A stretch of DNA of 64,000 nucleotides from Dromaius novaehollandiae. Taxonomy: Eukaryota > Chordata > Aves > Casuariiformes > Dromaiidae. The position numbers were made by a program, and so were the translations under genes. Within the stretch, counting starts at the first letter, position 1. The number at the start of each line of letters is the position of its first letter. Of the stretch, positions 1 to 26,759 are shown in pieces. The stretch is taken from NCBI RefSeq assembly GCF_036370855.1, contig NC_088098.1:203715336-203779335 (forward strand), given 5' to 3'. The notes beneath the pieces are model-generated. The model had not been told where the DNA came from. It did not search any database and saw only the letters and a program-made list of their open reading frames with translations.

Positions 1-2
1 CC

Positions 3-5427
<5,425 letters not shown>

Positions 5428-5639
5428 AAATATTAAGTGACAGTGTAGGGTTGAATTTATATTAGAAACATTTTCTTATGTTCCTTGGTTATAAACAGTA
5501 TCATTCACCTTTGACTGTGTCTCTCAATCTGACATGAGTTGTGGTCTTTGATAAACCTAATTTAAAATCATAAACATGTAAAACAATGTACAGTTTTAAT
5601 TTATTTTCCAACTATTTATTAATCAAATTGTGTTTGAGT

Positions 5640-5645
5640 AATAAA
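5640..5645 (+). other. Polyadenylation signal AATAAA of gene A
   Basis: Canonical hexamer 213 bp after the stop. The 3' UTR (5428 to about 5665) contains ATTTATT-type AU-rich elements near 5598-5620, common in unstable MMP mRNAs. Confidence 0.75.
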
Positions 5646-5669
5646 AGTATTTTGCTTGAGTATAACAGT

Positions 5670-8600
5670 GTTTGTGTCTTCTGGATCAGTTCATTGGGAA
5701 GAAGGAATTAGATATGGCTGCCCTCAAGTCTCAATGGTCTTATGACTCCACCTCAGTTTTTCACAGGGCTCAGTGTCTGTAAGGGAGGAGTTAAAGATAA
5801 GCAAGAGCAGTTAGACAGTTTCAAGAGGCCAGAAGAAATCATCTGGGAGTCAGGAAGGGGCAAGAGCCCCCTTGAGCAGGGCCGGGAGGAGGAGGAAGGC
5901 AGACACAGGGCTCAGGGAGGACATTCCCAGGCGATGGCCTGTGAAGTCCTCACACCCTGCGATGGTTCCTACGGTGCAGGTATGGGTCAGGTGTGGGCCG
6001 ACTGGGATGGACCCTGCGTGTGCAAGGGCAGTATAGTGAGGGGCTGCAGGGGCAGGTTGGGTGAGCGGGGTCAGCAGAAAGAGCCAGGGCCTGGGATGCC
6101 CCCCGTGGGCCATGTCGGGAGAATGAACAACCAAAGAGAAGTGGTTGGTGCCCCGGCTGGGAAGGGGCATTGCAGGGGGAAGCAGAGGAGGTGTGGGCGC
6201 AGGGTCCCAGGAGCCAAGTGATTACCCAGGCTGAGCTGTTACTGGGTGGTGCGCTTTGGTGGACTGTGGGAATGAGGTCAGAGCTGATGGTCCAGTTCGT
6301 AATGCAGTTATTTTTCCCACAAGAATAATTTCCAACAACAAACAAGCCAAAGGCTAAAGAATAAAAAGGGATTTTCATGTAACCCCTGGAGATGACTCTT
6401 CCAGAGAAAGAGTGGGCCTCAGTGGTAAGACAAGTACATGTGCTTCTGCCATCCACGTTTATGTTGCAGTGGGAACCGTTCTCAGAGTCTCTGGGGCTAT
6501 TTAGCGTGTCTGAGCTTGTGGATACCCTTCACTAATGCTATGCAACTAATTTTCATAAACACAGATTGTATTCCCTTCACAGTATATATACATTCAAAAC
6601 AATAAAAAGCCAGACTGTAGCTTTACTCACTTTTGCTCAGAGTCAGCAGACAGTCATAATCCTTCACTAGTCTAAACTAGTGAGTTGCTGGACTTTTAAA
6701 TCAGGCAGCTAATGAGACCAAAACACAGCACAGAGCTGTGTGGTCTTCCCTTTTCCAGGCTCCTCGGCCACTGGAAGGACTCTGACATGAAGAATGATCA
6801 GATCCTCCTTCCTGATCACCTCAAACTGCAGTGAAAGTGGGGAGAGGGAAGGCCTTATTCCTGCGCATCCTTAGAAAGGACTGTGAAAATCCAGCTTTCT
6901 AAGAAAAGGCACTGATTAGAAATACTCCGCGCTGGACTAGATATATTCCAGAGCCTTGTGAGGCATTGAGGTCTCTCAATTCCCCCCCTCAGAGGAGCTG
7001 AAAAGTTTGGGGCAGCCCAAAATCATCTGAGAGCCAGTGCCATGTTTCTGAAGATATCCTAAATTGCAGCTAGATATTCAGAGCGGCATTCATGTGGAGA
7101 ATTTCCCTGCTCCTGAGTTCACTGCATCTAAGGTTCGTGGCCAGTGCCTTAGGCTGCATTTATGCCAGTGAGTGTGCAACCTTGCTTGCTCCTGCTGCCT
7201 GCACACCAACTGGCTGGACGTGAGGCAGCGCAGGCTGAGAAGCCGCACAGCTGGGCTCATGTGTGCTCTGCCCCCAAAGCAACCCCCTGTCAGGGAAAAG
7301 GATGCATTAACCCAGCTCCGTGCTTCTGGGCTGGAGGTGGTGCACCATGAGTCAGCCAGGAGCGTGGGCGGAGGAAGTACAACCCGCCTGCACTTGTTGT
7401 GCAGTTTTACTCTAGCTTAGGCACTTCGCTGTTTATAAGGCGGTGAGAAGACCTACATATCTAATGACAGGATTCAGGGAACCAGCATGGTACCCAAGGA
7501 ACAGCCATGCTAGGAGCTTTGAGCTATATTTTCTCAAAATATACAAAATACTGTGGATCCTCGCAGGACAGTATCTCAGTGATTAAAGCACTCCTTGGTC
7601 TGTGGCTTGGCTGAAGTCCTTCCTCTCCTTGGCAGGATTTGACCTCATCTGCTAGAGAACTGCCCTGATGACTTGATTGTGAGAAACTACTCCTCTTCAT
7701 TATTCCTCTTTCTCTAGCAGAACTGGCAAATACAGAGAGAGAGAGGATGAGAATGGCTGTTGAGGACAGTCTTTCAGTTATGGCAGTTCAGACCCCATTA
7801 GGCAGAGCTGAGATTTGCTCCTGCATGTCCTTCTGCATGGTATGTAAGTAAGCTGATCCCTCAGACATCTGGTCAAAGCACCTACTGACTTCTCTTCCAC
7901 TGTGCATCCGGGCCAGAAGGAGCCGTCTGTCTCCCAAAGTACCCGCATCCTCCAAGCCCACCGTTATAAGAAACAAGACTGGACACAGGCAGCCAAGGTG
8001 CTTCTGTACCTGTTTCCCAGCACTCCCTTCTCTGCCACATTCTGCTTCAGTGAAAAACCAACCCCTATGCATGCTTTGTGTGGTATGGGATACACTCTGA
8101 GCACTGCTACAATGGGGCCTGAAACCAACCTCGTGAGAAATTATGCTGTGAATCTTAGTGGAGCTTAAATGTTAGGGAGGCCCTGAGTAGCTCAGCATCC
8201 CCACGGAGGCAGCCGAGCACCATGCTGAAATCATGAACTGAAGAGTGGGTGAGCTGACCTGGCTGGAGTTCAGGCAGGACAGAGGCGTGCTACAAATCGC
8301 GTTGGTTCAATATCTGCCAGTATCTTTCACGAGTACAGAAGAAACTTCAGTTCAGGACTTTAGATGCCTGAAGGTTAGGCAGGGTATTTGTGAATGCTAC
8401 TTGTACTTAAATAATGGGGTTAATTCCTTTTGATTTTAGAAGTGCCTACACACCTTTGAGATCCTGATTAGATACCTACTTGTATCTCAAGGCTACCTGC
8501 TGTCTTCAGAAATCAGGCCTTTAGGCCCCAAGTAATTGGCTGAAGCTTGAAAGTGGTGAAAGAGGAACCAAAAAGAACATTTTGTCAATGGTGAAACAGA

Positions 8601-11600
8601 ATATTGACGATGTTTGCAATGACTCACCATTTCCAGTCTCTCAATATTTCTCTTACATAAGGCTGACAGTGGCTTTTAATTCCTACCTCAAGGAAAACAG
8701 CTAAATGAAATTACAATTGCCCCTCACCCCCCAGTATTGTTAGCTGTAACTCAGCTTAAAGCACTAGTATCCAAAAATGAATGATATTTATTAGGCTGTG
8801 GAGGAACATCCAGAAAGTTTCCTGTTGTTTGAGTCTAACCGGAACCCTAAATGGAAGATAATATGGATTTTACCTGGACAGAGGGATTGATGAGATGCAT
8901 TTACCACGGATTTTCCATCTGTACTTCTGCTTTCTTAATGTCATAAATTTTGGCAACTAAAGAGTGCAAAAAAGTACTTCTTCTGGTTTGAGAAAAGCAA
9001 GGAAATTCCTGGCAAATAGTATAATAATGTGTAATTCAGACCGGCTTGGAAACAGGAGTGCTGGAGCTGCCTCTCTGCACTTAGTGGGCAAGAGAAGATT
9101 TCTTGTCACTATGATTTTGTTATAACTCATCAATGATTGCTGGAACTAAAGGTCTCTTGGATACCAGCAGGGAAAATTTGCCCATGGATATAATTTCAAG
9201 CACTCATCCTCTAAAAATATCAACTTTCCAAGCAGTCTGAGAGTGGGCATGCAAAAATACAGACACACAAAATCACCAGCTACCTTTGAAATTCTTGCAT
9301 AACTGTTCTCCCAGACCCAATCTCCTGCATATTGAAATTCACGCACAAAGTCCTTAATGATTTCACTGACAGCTTATTGACAGTGTATTACCCTGACAGC
9401 GTATTAGCTGTGAGAGCTTGTTCCAGTACAAACTAATACAAAAATGTCACATGATAAAAGTGTCTGAGCAGAGTCTGCTGTCTTGTCACTTCAGTCACAT
9501 GTACCAGACACTTTTGAATGCTGTAACAAATCCATGGGCTCCAGACCAGGATGTTATTTAGTTCAATCATAAATATTCACTCTACAACTGCAAGACTGGT
9601 TTAGTCCAACAGCTAGCAATGAATCTCATATGTTGCTTTTTGGGAAGGAGAAACAGTGTTATAGGGAAGTCTTTGGAGATGTCATGACAAAGATCTACCC
9701 ATAGAAGTGCATTTCCTCTTTCTGGACTGATTTTCAGAGGGTGGCTGGTAGCCAAGGAGATTTGGTAATACATGTCTAATACATGTCCTCTTTGCCTGGG
9801 ATTTAAGATCTTCCCGTGCAATTTTTATATATAAAGCAAGCCTCCACTTGCAGGGACACAGCACTGTTACGGGCAGAGAGAAAATGAAGAGAAATTCAGC
9901 TGCCAGGAAGCCCTGAGTACACAGCACTGGAGAGGAATGATGACCCACGTGCAATATGACCAGGACAAGAGGGGGCCCTGTCAGTGAAGCAGAATCACTG
10001 TGTTGGATAGGGACGACTGTTATATAAAAGCCAGAAGTAGGTCACATACTCCTCATCGTCAGCAATATGACACATACAAGGCTAGGTTTATGCAGCTTGG
10101 CCTCAGGGTTCGCAGCAGAGCCAGGCAGGAGGTGCCAAAAGCTCTGAGTTATGCATCACTCAGCAGCAGCAGTGGCTGAAGCTGCAGTTTTGCAGTGCAG
10201 AGGTGCCCGTGGGTGAGCTTTGCCGGGGTTCCTCGCCTGCTGCCAGGACCCAGCCTGGCCAGGACACAGTGGGCCATACAGCAGCACAGCGGTGGTTCCC
10301 AGCTCCATGTAACTAAGCCCTTTGCCTTTTTGGCATAAAGCAGCTTAATCATATCCTGTCCAGGCCCTATGAGATGTTCCTTCACCTTCCTTTTTTATTC
10401 ACTTTTTTTTTCAAGTTTTTTTTTAAGGAAGTTTGCATTAGTTTTTAAGTGCAGGAATTGTCCCTCAGGAATAAACTTTGCCAAAAAAGAAGCATATTTT
10501 AACACTTCTCCTGTGTTATGCCCATGTAGGATGATGAGCATAGCAATTTTCATACTCTCTTCTCTAAGCCAATAAGAGATTGCCATTATATGTTGTACTG
10601 CTTTGGGATAAAGTCTCCTCAAAAGACAATGTCAAAGGAGATCTCTCTGGCTAGGGAATTTTCTAGGTTCATATTCTAGGTTATTGATAGATTCTTGAGA
10701 GTGGTGGTGAATAGTATCAAGAATATTGAGAAAAAGGACAACGAAGTAGCAAAAGAATTTATCTAAGAAAGCTGCTAAACAAAGAACTGCAAGAGTTTCA
10801 TAAATACCCTCCTGGGTGGTTTTAATGGCCTCGAAAGGCCACTCCATTAGAGATAATGATGAGTGAGGAAAATTTACCAAGTCCTACAGGTTAGAAAGTT
10901 ACTTCTTTCTTCCAGGACCATAGACACATTGTATGCATGGAGACATTGTACACTTGGTGAGAAACTGAATTTTGTCCAGGAAGAGAACAAATTTCTGGAA
11001 AGCTATAGTGGGGCGTCAAGTCCAAGAAGCTATTTCTACAGAGCAGTATTGCTGCGAGGAAGCAAAGGGTGTGTAAGCTGCACAGGAGGACATTCCACAC
11101 GATTTTTAGATTCATCTCACCTTATTTGAGGCTCCTAACAGAACTGTCCAGGGTGAGGAGATTCATTACCAAAAGTTCTCTCTATGAGCTCACTAACAGG
11201 GGTGGAAGAGTGCTTCCCAACAGTGGCTCAGCCACCCCAGATCTGAGGCATTTTCTGCAGGTACCCACCTCCTTCCACAAACAGGGAGCAAGCCTCTCTC
11301 CCTAACATAAATGCCTCAATTAGGCATCTACTTTCAGAGGAAAAATTCAGCCCAGGCTCTCCATCTCCAAACCCCCATTAGCCACCCTCTCACTTCCACG
11401 TGTGTGGCTCTGACCACACTTCAGCTGCTTAGATGTCAAGAGTCCCCCATTTCTCATTGCTGATGGCCAAAATGCATGCTGTGCTCTCCAAATCCTTTCA
11501 ACACCAAGAAAATTTTCTTGGGCAGGAAACAATTCAGCAAATGTCTCGAGCATATACAATAGTTCCAACCTCTCATTTCATCACTCTATTCTGTTTCCAG

Positions 11601-12640
11601 CTCTGTGGAATAGGTTTTTTTTCTTGTGCACTTGCAACATCTCACTTGCTGCGAGTGTCCCCTAAATCCTGTGTCATATCGGGCAGCCCCACACAGAAGT
11701 CTTAGCTGCAGTAGTGTCTCTGACAGCAGTAGACATCTCTGTTCAGGACTCCCAGGACCTTTGCCAGCAGTCACCTCCACCTCGTCTGCATTTGCAGTAG
11801 CGTGTGGAGGGTATGATGGGGCACAGAGCAAACGTGGGCTCGATGCCAGATAGACCTGATGTTAAACCTCAGCGGTTCTTACTGCCAACAGCAGGCATGG
11901 AGAACAGAGGGTAAAACCATCAAAGAGGGAGCCAGCATACCTCTGTGCTTTCTAAAATCTTATATTCGGTATGCAGGAGGATGACTGAGATGCAAAGTAA
12001 CCAGACAATCTTCTGCAAATGGTGGGAACTACTGAATAAAAGTGGCACACAAGTACCTTAGCCTGATTTTTTTACTGAGTTTAGTTTGACTACACTGAGA
12101 AAAGCATTTTCATTTCCATGTGGGACTTCCACATTTTCCTGCAAACAAAAGTTAGTTTCATCCAGGTGAGAACTGTATCAAAGATGAACTGCATAAACAA
12201 AGCACTACTTCAGTGATCAGGGAGTTATAGCATTGACCTCTTATTTTTGAAGGACTCTACCAAAGGGAGACGTGATGGTACAATAATAATTTCCGAAAAT
12301 GCCTGCTACTGTACAGACAACTACAAAAATCTAGAAAAAAAGAAAAAAAATATAAAACAGTCTGTAGTTCTATAACCTTCTAGGAATTTTTTTCTCTTTT
12401 AGGCATTTCAGCAATGCATTTGAAATCAACAGGAGCTTTGGATGCAAAACATTAAAGAGACATACATAAGGTTATTGTAAGTAAGACCACTTTTAATAAC
12501 TAAAAGGTTAATGAGCTTATTAAAAAGAACTACAGACCTATTTTCTTCTCATTAATCATATTCCTATGTTGCAAAACCTTCACAAGGGTGGAACAGGATG
12601 AATCTTTTTGTGGTAAAATCATTGTTTTGCATGTATTCTG
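5670..12640. other. Intergenic region A-B, no gene recognised
   Basis: About 7 kb between the gene A poly(A) site and the gene B promoter. GC-rich patches lie at about 5860-6240 and 7150-7400. Long frames there (for example 5742-6221 +, 5950-6456 -) have low-complexity composition and no family resemblance. The stretch about 8340-8540 has TAGATGCCT/AGTGCCTACACACC-type motifs resembling the unnamed repeat family A, too decayed to bound. The rest is unremarkable AT-rich sequence. Confidence 0.6.
7348..7440 (+). promoter_or_regulatory. Possible cryptic regulatory cluster (AP-1, GC box, ETS-like, TATA-like)
   Basis: TGAGTCA at 7348-7354, GGGCGG near 7367, an AGGAAGT ETS/PEA3-like site near 7373 and TTATAAG at about 7433. 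Only short frames follow, so any transcript would be non-coding. Such sites also occur by chance. Confidence 0.2.
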
Positions 12641-12667
12641 CTGCTAACTAGAGGTTGTGAGAATCAG

Positions 12668-12674
12668 TGAGTCA
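12668..12674 (+). promoter_or_regulatory. AP-1 site (TGAGTCA) of gene B promoter
   Basis: Consensus AP-1 heptamer ending 31 bp before the TATA box. The same arrangement is found in genes C and D and is established for inducible MMP promoters. Confidence 0.75.
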
Positions 12675-12705
12675 GGGATTAGAAAGCGTTATAAAGCAAA
12701 CGTGC

Positions 12706-12713
12706 TATATAAA
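12706..12713 (+). promoter_or_regulatory. TATA box of gene B
   Basis: TATATAAA, 63 bp before the first in-frame ATG. Transcription would start near 12736. Confidence 0.78.
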
Positions 12714-12768
12714 GGTGAAGCAGGTGTGTGGCAGACTATGAAAAAGACGTTTCTAAAGGCAAGGGAAA

Positions 12769-21029
<8,261 letters not shown>

Positions 21030-21443
21030 GGAAATGAAATCTGCGCTGGTGAAGGAGACAATGCAGTGTTATTGTACTAGAGAGGGTTTTTCTTTTATAA
21101 ATATATGTGATATTTAAATACTACAGACTTCAGTCATCAGACTTCAGCCCCTGAACGATCTGCATTTCCGTAATAACAGAAGAATAGTATTTAACATATG
21201 GCTCTGTATATGTGTACATAAGTAACATCATCATTATTACATACTTGTCAAATTGCTAACTTGCCAAAGAACAACACAGTTTTTACTTTTGATACAAAAT
21301 TGCCTCTTGTTTCATTTTTTTCCAGTCTTCTTTTCACTCTTTGTGCCATACATCACCCTACCCTAAGCCCTACCAGCCAGAAGCCGACTAGGAATAGCAT
21401 TTCTGTTCCTAAGGCTAGGATTGCTTTCAACCAATTTTAGAAA

Positions 21444-21449
21444 ATTAAA
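21444..21449 (+). other. Possible polyadenylation signal ATTAAA of gene B
   Basis: Nearest plausible hexamer, 415 bp after the stop. No AATAAA is seen closer. Confidence 0.35.
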
Positions 21450-21824
21450 AGCTAAGCAACCAGGCTACTAAAGCTTCTTTTCATATTTATGGAAAGACAA
21501 ACAGGAACTGCAGAAAGCAATTTCTCCCAACCTAAGATGGGTGCGTGGGTATGGAAGTGCTCCTTTTTCATTACTGATTGCAGAGACAGCCTATGAGAGT
21601 GGTTTATATTCGATATCTGATTTTAGATTACTACTAAAGTTAAATGTGATGAATCCTACCCTGAGACATTTACTGATTTTTATTAGGTTATGTCATTAAA
21701 GGCTCCTCCCCGCACACACGAAGGGGCTCAGAGGCACAGGGGCAGTGGGGGACCCCAGGAACCCCGTCTGAGCCACCAGAGCCCCGAGCCATCCCCTCCC
21801 CACTTCCACGTCTATATTCCACGC

Positions 21825-22085
21825 ATGGACTTCAGTCCTGATCAGGGGAGGAACAGGATCAGGCCATCTGTGCTTTTCCCATTGGTGTCAGTGCTGCACA
21901 TTTCCTTACTATATTGATCTCTGTGGCCGGTCATGTGTGTATAGCGTGTGTTTGCGTGCACGTGTGTCTGAGTGTGTCCACTTGCATATGCATATTGGGA
22001 GTATGTGCGCAGCCTCTCCAACGTCTGGACCTGGGGAGCAGAGCCGCAGCAGCCTCGCACCTACCAGGCTGCCAGTTCAGCAGTG
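21825..22085 (-). repeat. Unnamed repeat family B, copy 1 (inverted)
   Basis: Its reverse complement aligns by eye with 25840-26080. Shared blocks include a GAGGCTG...CTCCCAATA/CTCCCAGTA segment, a CA-rich stretch of alternating CACAC and TGCA motifs, and a GATCCTGTTC/CATCCTGTTC end. It may be an old LTR or an unclassified element. Confidence 0.5.
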
Positions 22086-22276
22086 TTCTGCAGTCAGGCA
22101 TCGCTGGTAACATCCCACAGGTGGGATGTACGAAGATATCTAGGCTCCTAAGCACATAGATAGACAGCTAGCAGGATCTAAGGTTTTAAAGATTGTTTTT
22201 TGTTTTATGAATGTGAAGAATCTTCTCAAATCTGGGTACTGGCACAGTACCCCTTTCCTTCCTTGTTAGACAGCTT

Positions 22277-22295
22277 CCCCCCCCCCAAAAAAAAA
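22277..22295. repeat. C10-A9 homopolymer pair
   Basis: Ten C followed by nine A; low-complexity tract. Confidence 0.8.
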
Positions 22296-23124
22296 TAGCA
22301 TCTGTGTCAGAGAAAAGAAGTTGTTTCCCTTTGATTCCTCTGCTGCAAGAATACAAGTTATTTCAATGCACTTTATGGAACTTCTTTTCTGATCCGTTTT
22401 TAAAACCCCCTAGAAGCAGGGCTACTCAAATGGAAGACTCCAGTGGATATCCAGACTATGGGCAGATTTTATCTGAAATTCATCATGGTCCAGACCATAT
22501 TGCAGCTCTCTCAGTCTTGCAAGACACAGATACTTATTACCACTCTCTTGTTCCTGCAGCGAACGGTGCAAATACTGTTGCCATTCCCTGCCATGGAGGG
22601 AGGGGGCAAGTGGGGCTTAGCTGACTAGGCAGAGCTGGAATCAAAATGCTGCTTCTAGCTATGTGGATCTTAGATACAGCACCTCCAAAAAAAGGACCGA
22701 TAGATCTGATTGGTGCCTGATATGGTCAGGGAAGCAGGTTCAGGTCTCCTAACTTGAACACTTCTATTGAATTTAGTAGGAAAGAGTTCAGTGTTACTTT
22801 GTTCCTTGTTATTCATCTTATGCTTGGTTTCTGTTTCCTTGGTTTCTGTTTTTCCTCCACATTTCTGGTGATAGCTTTCTAAGTAGTCACATAACAGCAA
22901 GACATTTTCGTGTCTTAGTTCACTGTCTCAGCTACAACAGTAAGAGACAAAAAAGATGCATGACTAGTTTGGCTCATGCTTCGTAGGTGTTTATTTCTTA
23001 AAGGGGATTTCTAACTATCTCTGAGGTTCTGCTGGTTTTCTTTTAGTGGTTCCTACTGTTGAACCTCCTCTACAGTATCTGTACCCTCCATAACACTGCT
23101 GTTGTGGTTAACTGGATTAGATAA

Positions 23125-23216
23125 CTTTATTTATATCTATTTAAAACATATATAAACATATAAATATATGTATAATAGATTTGTTATGTATTTATTTATA
23201 TTTATTTATATTATAA
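23125..23216. repeat. AT-rich low-complexity tract
   Basis: Alternating TTTA, ATAT and ATAA motifs with almost no G or C. Confidence 0.75.
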
Positions 23217-25839
23217 CCTCTTCTGGTTTGCATCAACTGCTGTTTCAGAAATTTTTTTAAATATTCTCTTTCAAATGGGGTTACTCTTCTGAGAATGAAG
23301 TGGGTTTGTCGTAGCTCTTTCATGACTGTTGTTGGTATGGTTATGTTTGTACTGCCACAATGCCTAGGAGCTGTGGTAGTGAGCTGAAAATCCATTGTGT
23401 AATGATTTGTACTCCCAGAACAAGAAGACCCCAGAGGCTTTACCTCCTAAGTAACAGACAAGTGCTGGCAGAAAAGTACAAAACTAAAGTGAGGCCATTT
23501 AACTCCTATTTGCTGGAGAAGGTTCCTAGTAAAAAATTTCAAAATGAGCTTAAGGAAGTGAAGAACTAACAACCCCTTCCTCAGCGACAGCAGTTGTGGA
23601 TTTGTGGATTCACAGTCACTGATGGCCATCCAGAACTGCCAAGATGGCAGAGACCTTCTCTTAGGGGCCCTTGGTATTCCAGGGAAAACAGTTAAAAAGG
23701 TGTCAAAGTGCACTTTTGTTTCTAGATGGTTCACTGATGGCCTCTGAATTGCCACCTGGCTCCTCTCCAGCCACCCAGCTTGTGTTCGCTGCCGGCCAGC
23801 CAGCCAACTGACGACGTTTCACAAGCAGTGACTCTCTCTGGATTGTTTTGGAGATACTGTGCACGTGTCCAGCTGGAGATACGTGAACCTCTAGCAATTT
23901 CAATACATGTCAAACGTGCCAGAGCCCCTGGACATACACAGACCTATTGTGCAAACCAGCGCAGGGGCATTGACCTCGTCTTGCTGGTTGTTTGGAGGCA
24001 TGTTTTGCATCTATGCAGCTCCTGTGCCAGTCGCCAGCTTTAGCGACTTGAATGGGGCGAGGTTGGTTCTGCAAGGCAGGTTCTGCGCCCGGATCCTGAC
24101 AAGGAAACTCATTTGGGGCACAGCAGGCCACGTCCCCGGTGTTGGTGGCAGCTTCTGAAAGGACAATGGATCCTATTTGATTTCTTTGTTTACTCAGGAA
24201 ACAGGTACTTGGCGTGGAGATTGGCACTCCTTCCCTTCTTCTTAGAGCTCTACTGATTTCGATGATGATATCATGTCTGAGACGGTGCAAGTCACCAGGT
24301 GTAACTCAGGAACTGACCCAGTCTATGACCTGTCACGTTGCGCTGTTTTTCTACAATTGAATGATTACAACTGATTCAGCACATGCCATACCAAGCCCTA
24401 TCTCAGGGGCCTTCTGGCACAGCCCAGCACAGCCTCTTGGTTCGTAACTGAGAGACTGATCAGTCTCTTGGAGCCCAATCAAGTGTCCCTTTAAAGGAAA
24501 TGTTAACATTGGCTATTGGCACAGCAGGAGCTTGTGAGAACTGGGAAACACCTGACTTGAAGTGGACCTTCAGCTTTTTCATCTCAGCGTCAAAATGTGC
24601 ATGGCTCTTTGGGAGAAAACTCCTAATAAGCTTTCTAACTTTCCAAAGACATCTGGCAACCAGTTGAATATTGCTGCACAACAACATGACCTACATCTTT
24701 CATGTTTCAGTCTTCCAGTAAAAATTGACTTCTTCCAAGGAAAAAAGCTTGCTTCAGCGTAACATTTTGTTGCGCATTTTGGTGCTTCAAAATATGTTGG
24801 AAACACATGAAGGACTTAGGATATGCTTAATAGCACAGAACAGACATAAAAGTACTTCCTGTTAGAATGATGACTGTACTTTCTAGTGCTGCCTGCTAGT
24901 GAGAAAGCTCGACTGCAGTCATCGTTGTGACAAACTGTAAACAGTTAGTAAACAATTATGAATTGCCATTTTTATTTTTTGTAATATTAAAAATACGGAA
25001 CTACCGATTCAAGTTCCCCTTTCTACAGTACTTCTGTAATGAGAGACTTTTGTTGTGGACACCCCACTATGATTCACCCTGGGAATTTATTTTTTTCATT
25101 ATTTAGTCAGGACTGTGGGTGGAAGTTTCACCTCAGGGAGAGAAGGATGGAAGTCATGAGGACATTTTAAAATATTTTCAAATATAACTGGGGGGAAAAG
25201 GGAGAGACCCGAACAGTCAAATACAACGCCAAGAAAATGAGGCCCAGAGTAAATCAAAGTCACAAAAAATTTTTGGAGGCTGGGAAACTATTCTGAGGAA
25301 ATATTACTCTCTCTCTCCTCATATACCTTTACCTAAATGTCCTTTTCAGTTGATGCTAGAAACAGGAAATATTGTAGATGGACCTTTGGCAGTTCTTATA
25401 TTCCTATGGAAACTTAATGAAGGGGAATAATGAGTGGAGTACCTAGAAAAGGAATATTTCAGGTCTCTTGCCTCAGCACCAACAGCCAGGATGCAGTTTT
25501 GTTGAGTAAGAAGTTTGTGTATAAAGTAGGATTATTGCTAATACAGGGAGAGATGCACGAATACTTTCTGGGGGCAGAATGGATGAATCCCTGAAAACTC
25601 CAGCCTTTACCAACAACAGCAGCAGCAAATCCCTGTTCAGGCTCCCAGCTTAGGTGTAGCAATACCTAACAGCTGGACCTGGCAGGGTGATCCAGGGCAA
25701 CCTGAGCACGGTGCCCACACTCAGAGTCCAGGCAAGAGCTGCCTCTGGAGAGCAATTCCAGGCAGGGAAGTGCAGGGCTCACCTCTCTCCACTGACCGTA
25801 TAGGGAGTCTGGGCACACTCTGGACAGAGCCAAAGTGTT

Positions 25840-26080
25840 AGGAGCTGCTGAACCCAGTAGCCTGACAGACACAAGGCTGCCATAGCTCTCTGCCCCCAAG
25901 TCCACGCAGGAGCGAGTCTGAGCATGTATTCCCAGTAGGCACAAACACATGCACACAACACATATATACATATATACCTGGCCAACCATGCAAATTAACA
26001 CAGATAGAAACAAACAAGCAAACGCAGATGATGCAAATGGCTTCATCCTGTTCCCCACTCTGGCAGCTCAGAATGAAGGT
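25840..26080 (+). repeat. Unnamed repeat family B, copy 2
   Basis: Inverted relative to the copy at 21825-22085. It contains CACAAACACATGCACACA-type and (TA)n stretches. A minus-strand open frame across it (25666-26058) has a counterpart in the other copy, but this follows from DNA homology and does not show coding. Confidence 0.5.
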
Positions 26081-26099
26081 CTGTTAGTGGGAAATATGT

Positions 26100-26345
26100 G
26101 CAGTGTGGATCCCTCCAGCAGCTGGCCTTAGACGTGCAGTCCACCCAGTAGCTAATACTGGATCCCCAGTGTCGCCTTGCCTCCTGCACAGACAGACATG
26201 CAAATGGGTCTCTCTGTCAACCCCTAGGCCCCATGTTCTCCCCAGGAGCTGGCTTGGACCCCCTAGTCCCTCCAGTAGCCAACTGGCAGACCCTTTGGTC
26301 TCTCCAGTTTCTGGCCCAGTGTTTCAGCTGCTTCGATACTGGGAT
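26100..26345 (+). repeat. Degenerate tandem array with a CTCCAGYAGCTGGC-like core
   Basis: Recurring motifs CCTCCAGCAGCTGGC, CACCCAGTAGCTAA, CCCCAGGAGCTGGC, CCTCCAGTAGCCAACTGGC and TCTCCAGTTTCTGGC at uneven spacing of about 35-65 bp. Directly follows repeat family B copy 2 and may be part of the same element. Confidence 0.5.
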
Positions 26346-26745
26346 CCCCAGCCATTTAACCTACTCACTGGCTAATCTGGCTTGATATTCCCAATCCCAC
26401 ACTGCCGTATGTACCACACGACATGCATGAACTCCAGTATCTCTAACTGCTGCCACCACCATCACTCAGCTCCTCTCACCTATGGCCCCGCTTCCACTGC
26501 TGCGCTTGGACCTCCACACACACGTGCCCATGAAGCAGAGTGCCCCTCGTCCGGGAAAGCGGTGGGAAATGGAGATTGGTGAGAAGAGAGGCCAGACTGT
26601 GCTGAGCAGGGCAGGGCAGGGCCAGATGAGCCGACTGACCAGCAACCTGCTTGCACATGACCAGCCCTTTTTACCCCAAACCACCTTGATCCCTTTCGCC
26701 ATCTTTGGTCCTTCTCCCAAACACTACATAGTAAATCTTGTGCAA

Positions 26746-26759
26746 CCCCCCCCCCCCCC
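26746..26759. repeat. C14 homopolymer
   Basis: Run of 14 C inside a GC-rich patch. Confidence 0.8.

Noticed and set aside
5742-6221. 159-codon open frame (+), and the overlapping minus-strand frame 5950-6456
   Set aside because: GC-rich patch with few stops on either strand, Gly/Arg/Gln-rich composition, no family motif and no splice or promoter context.
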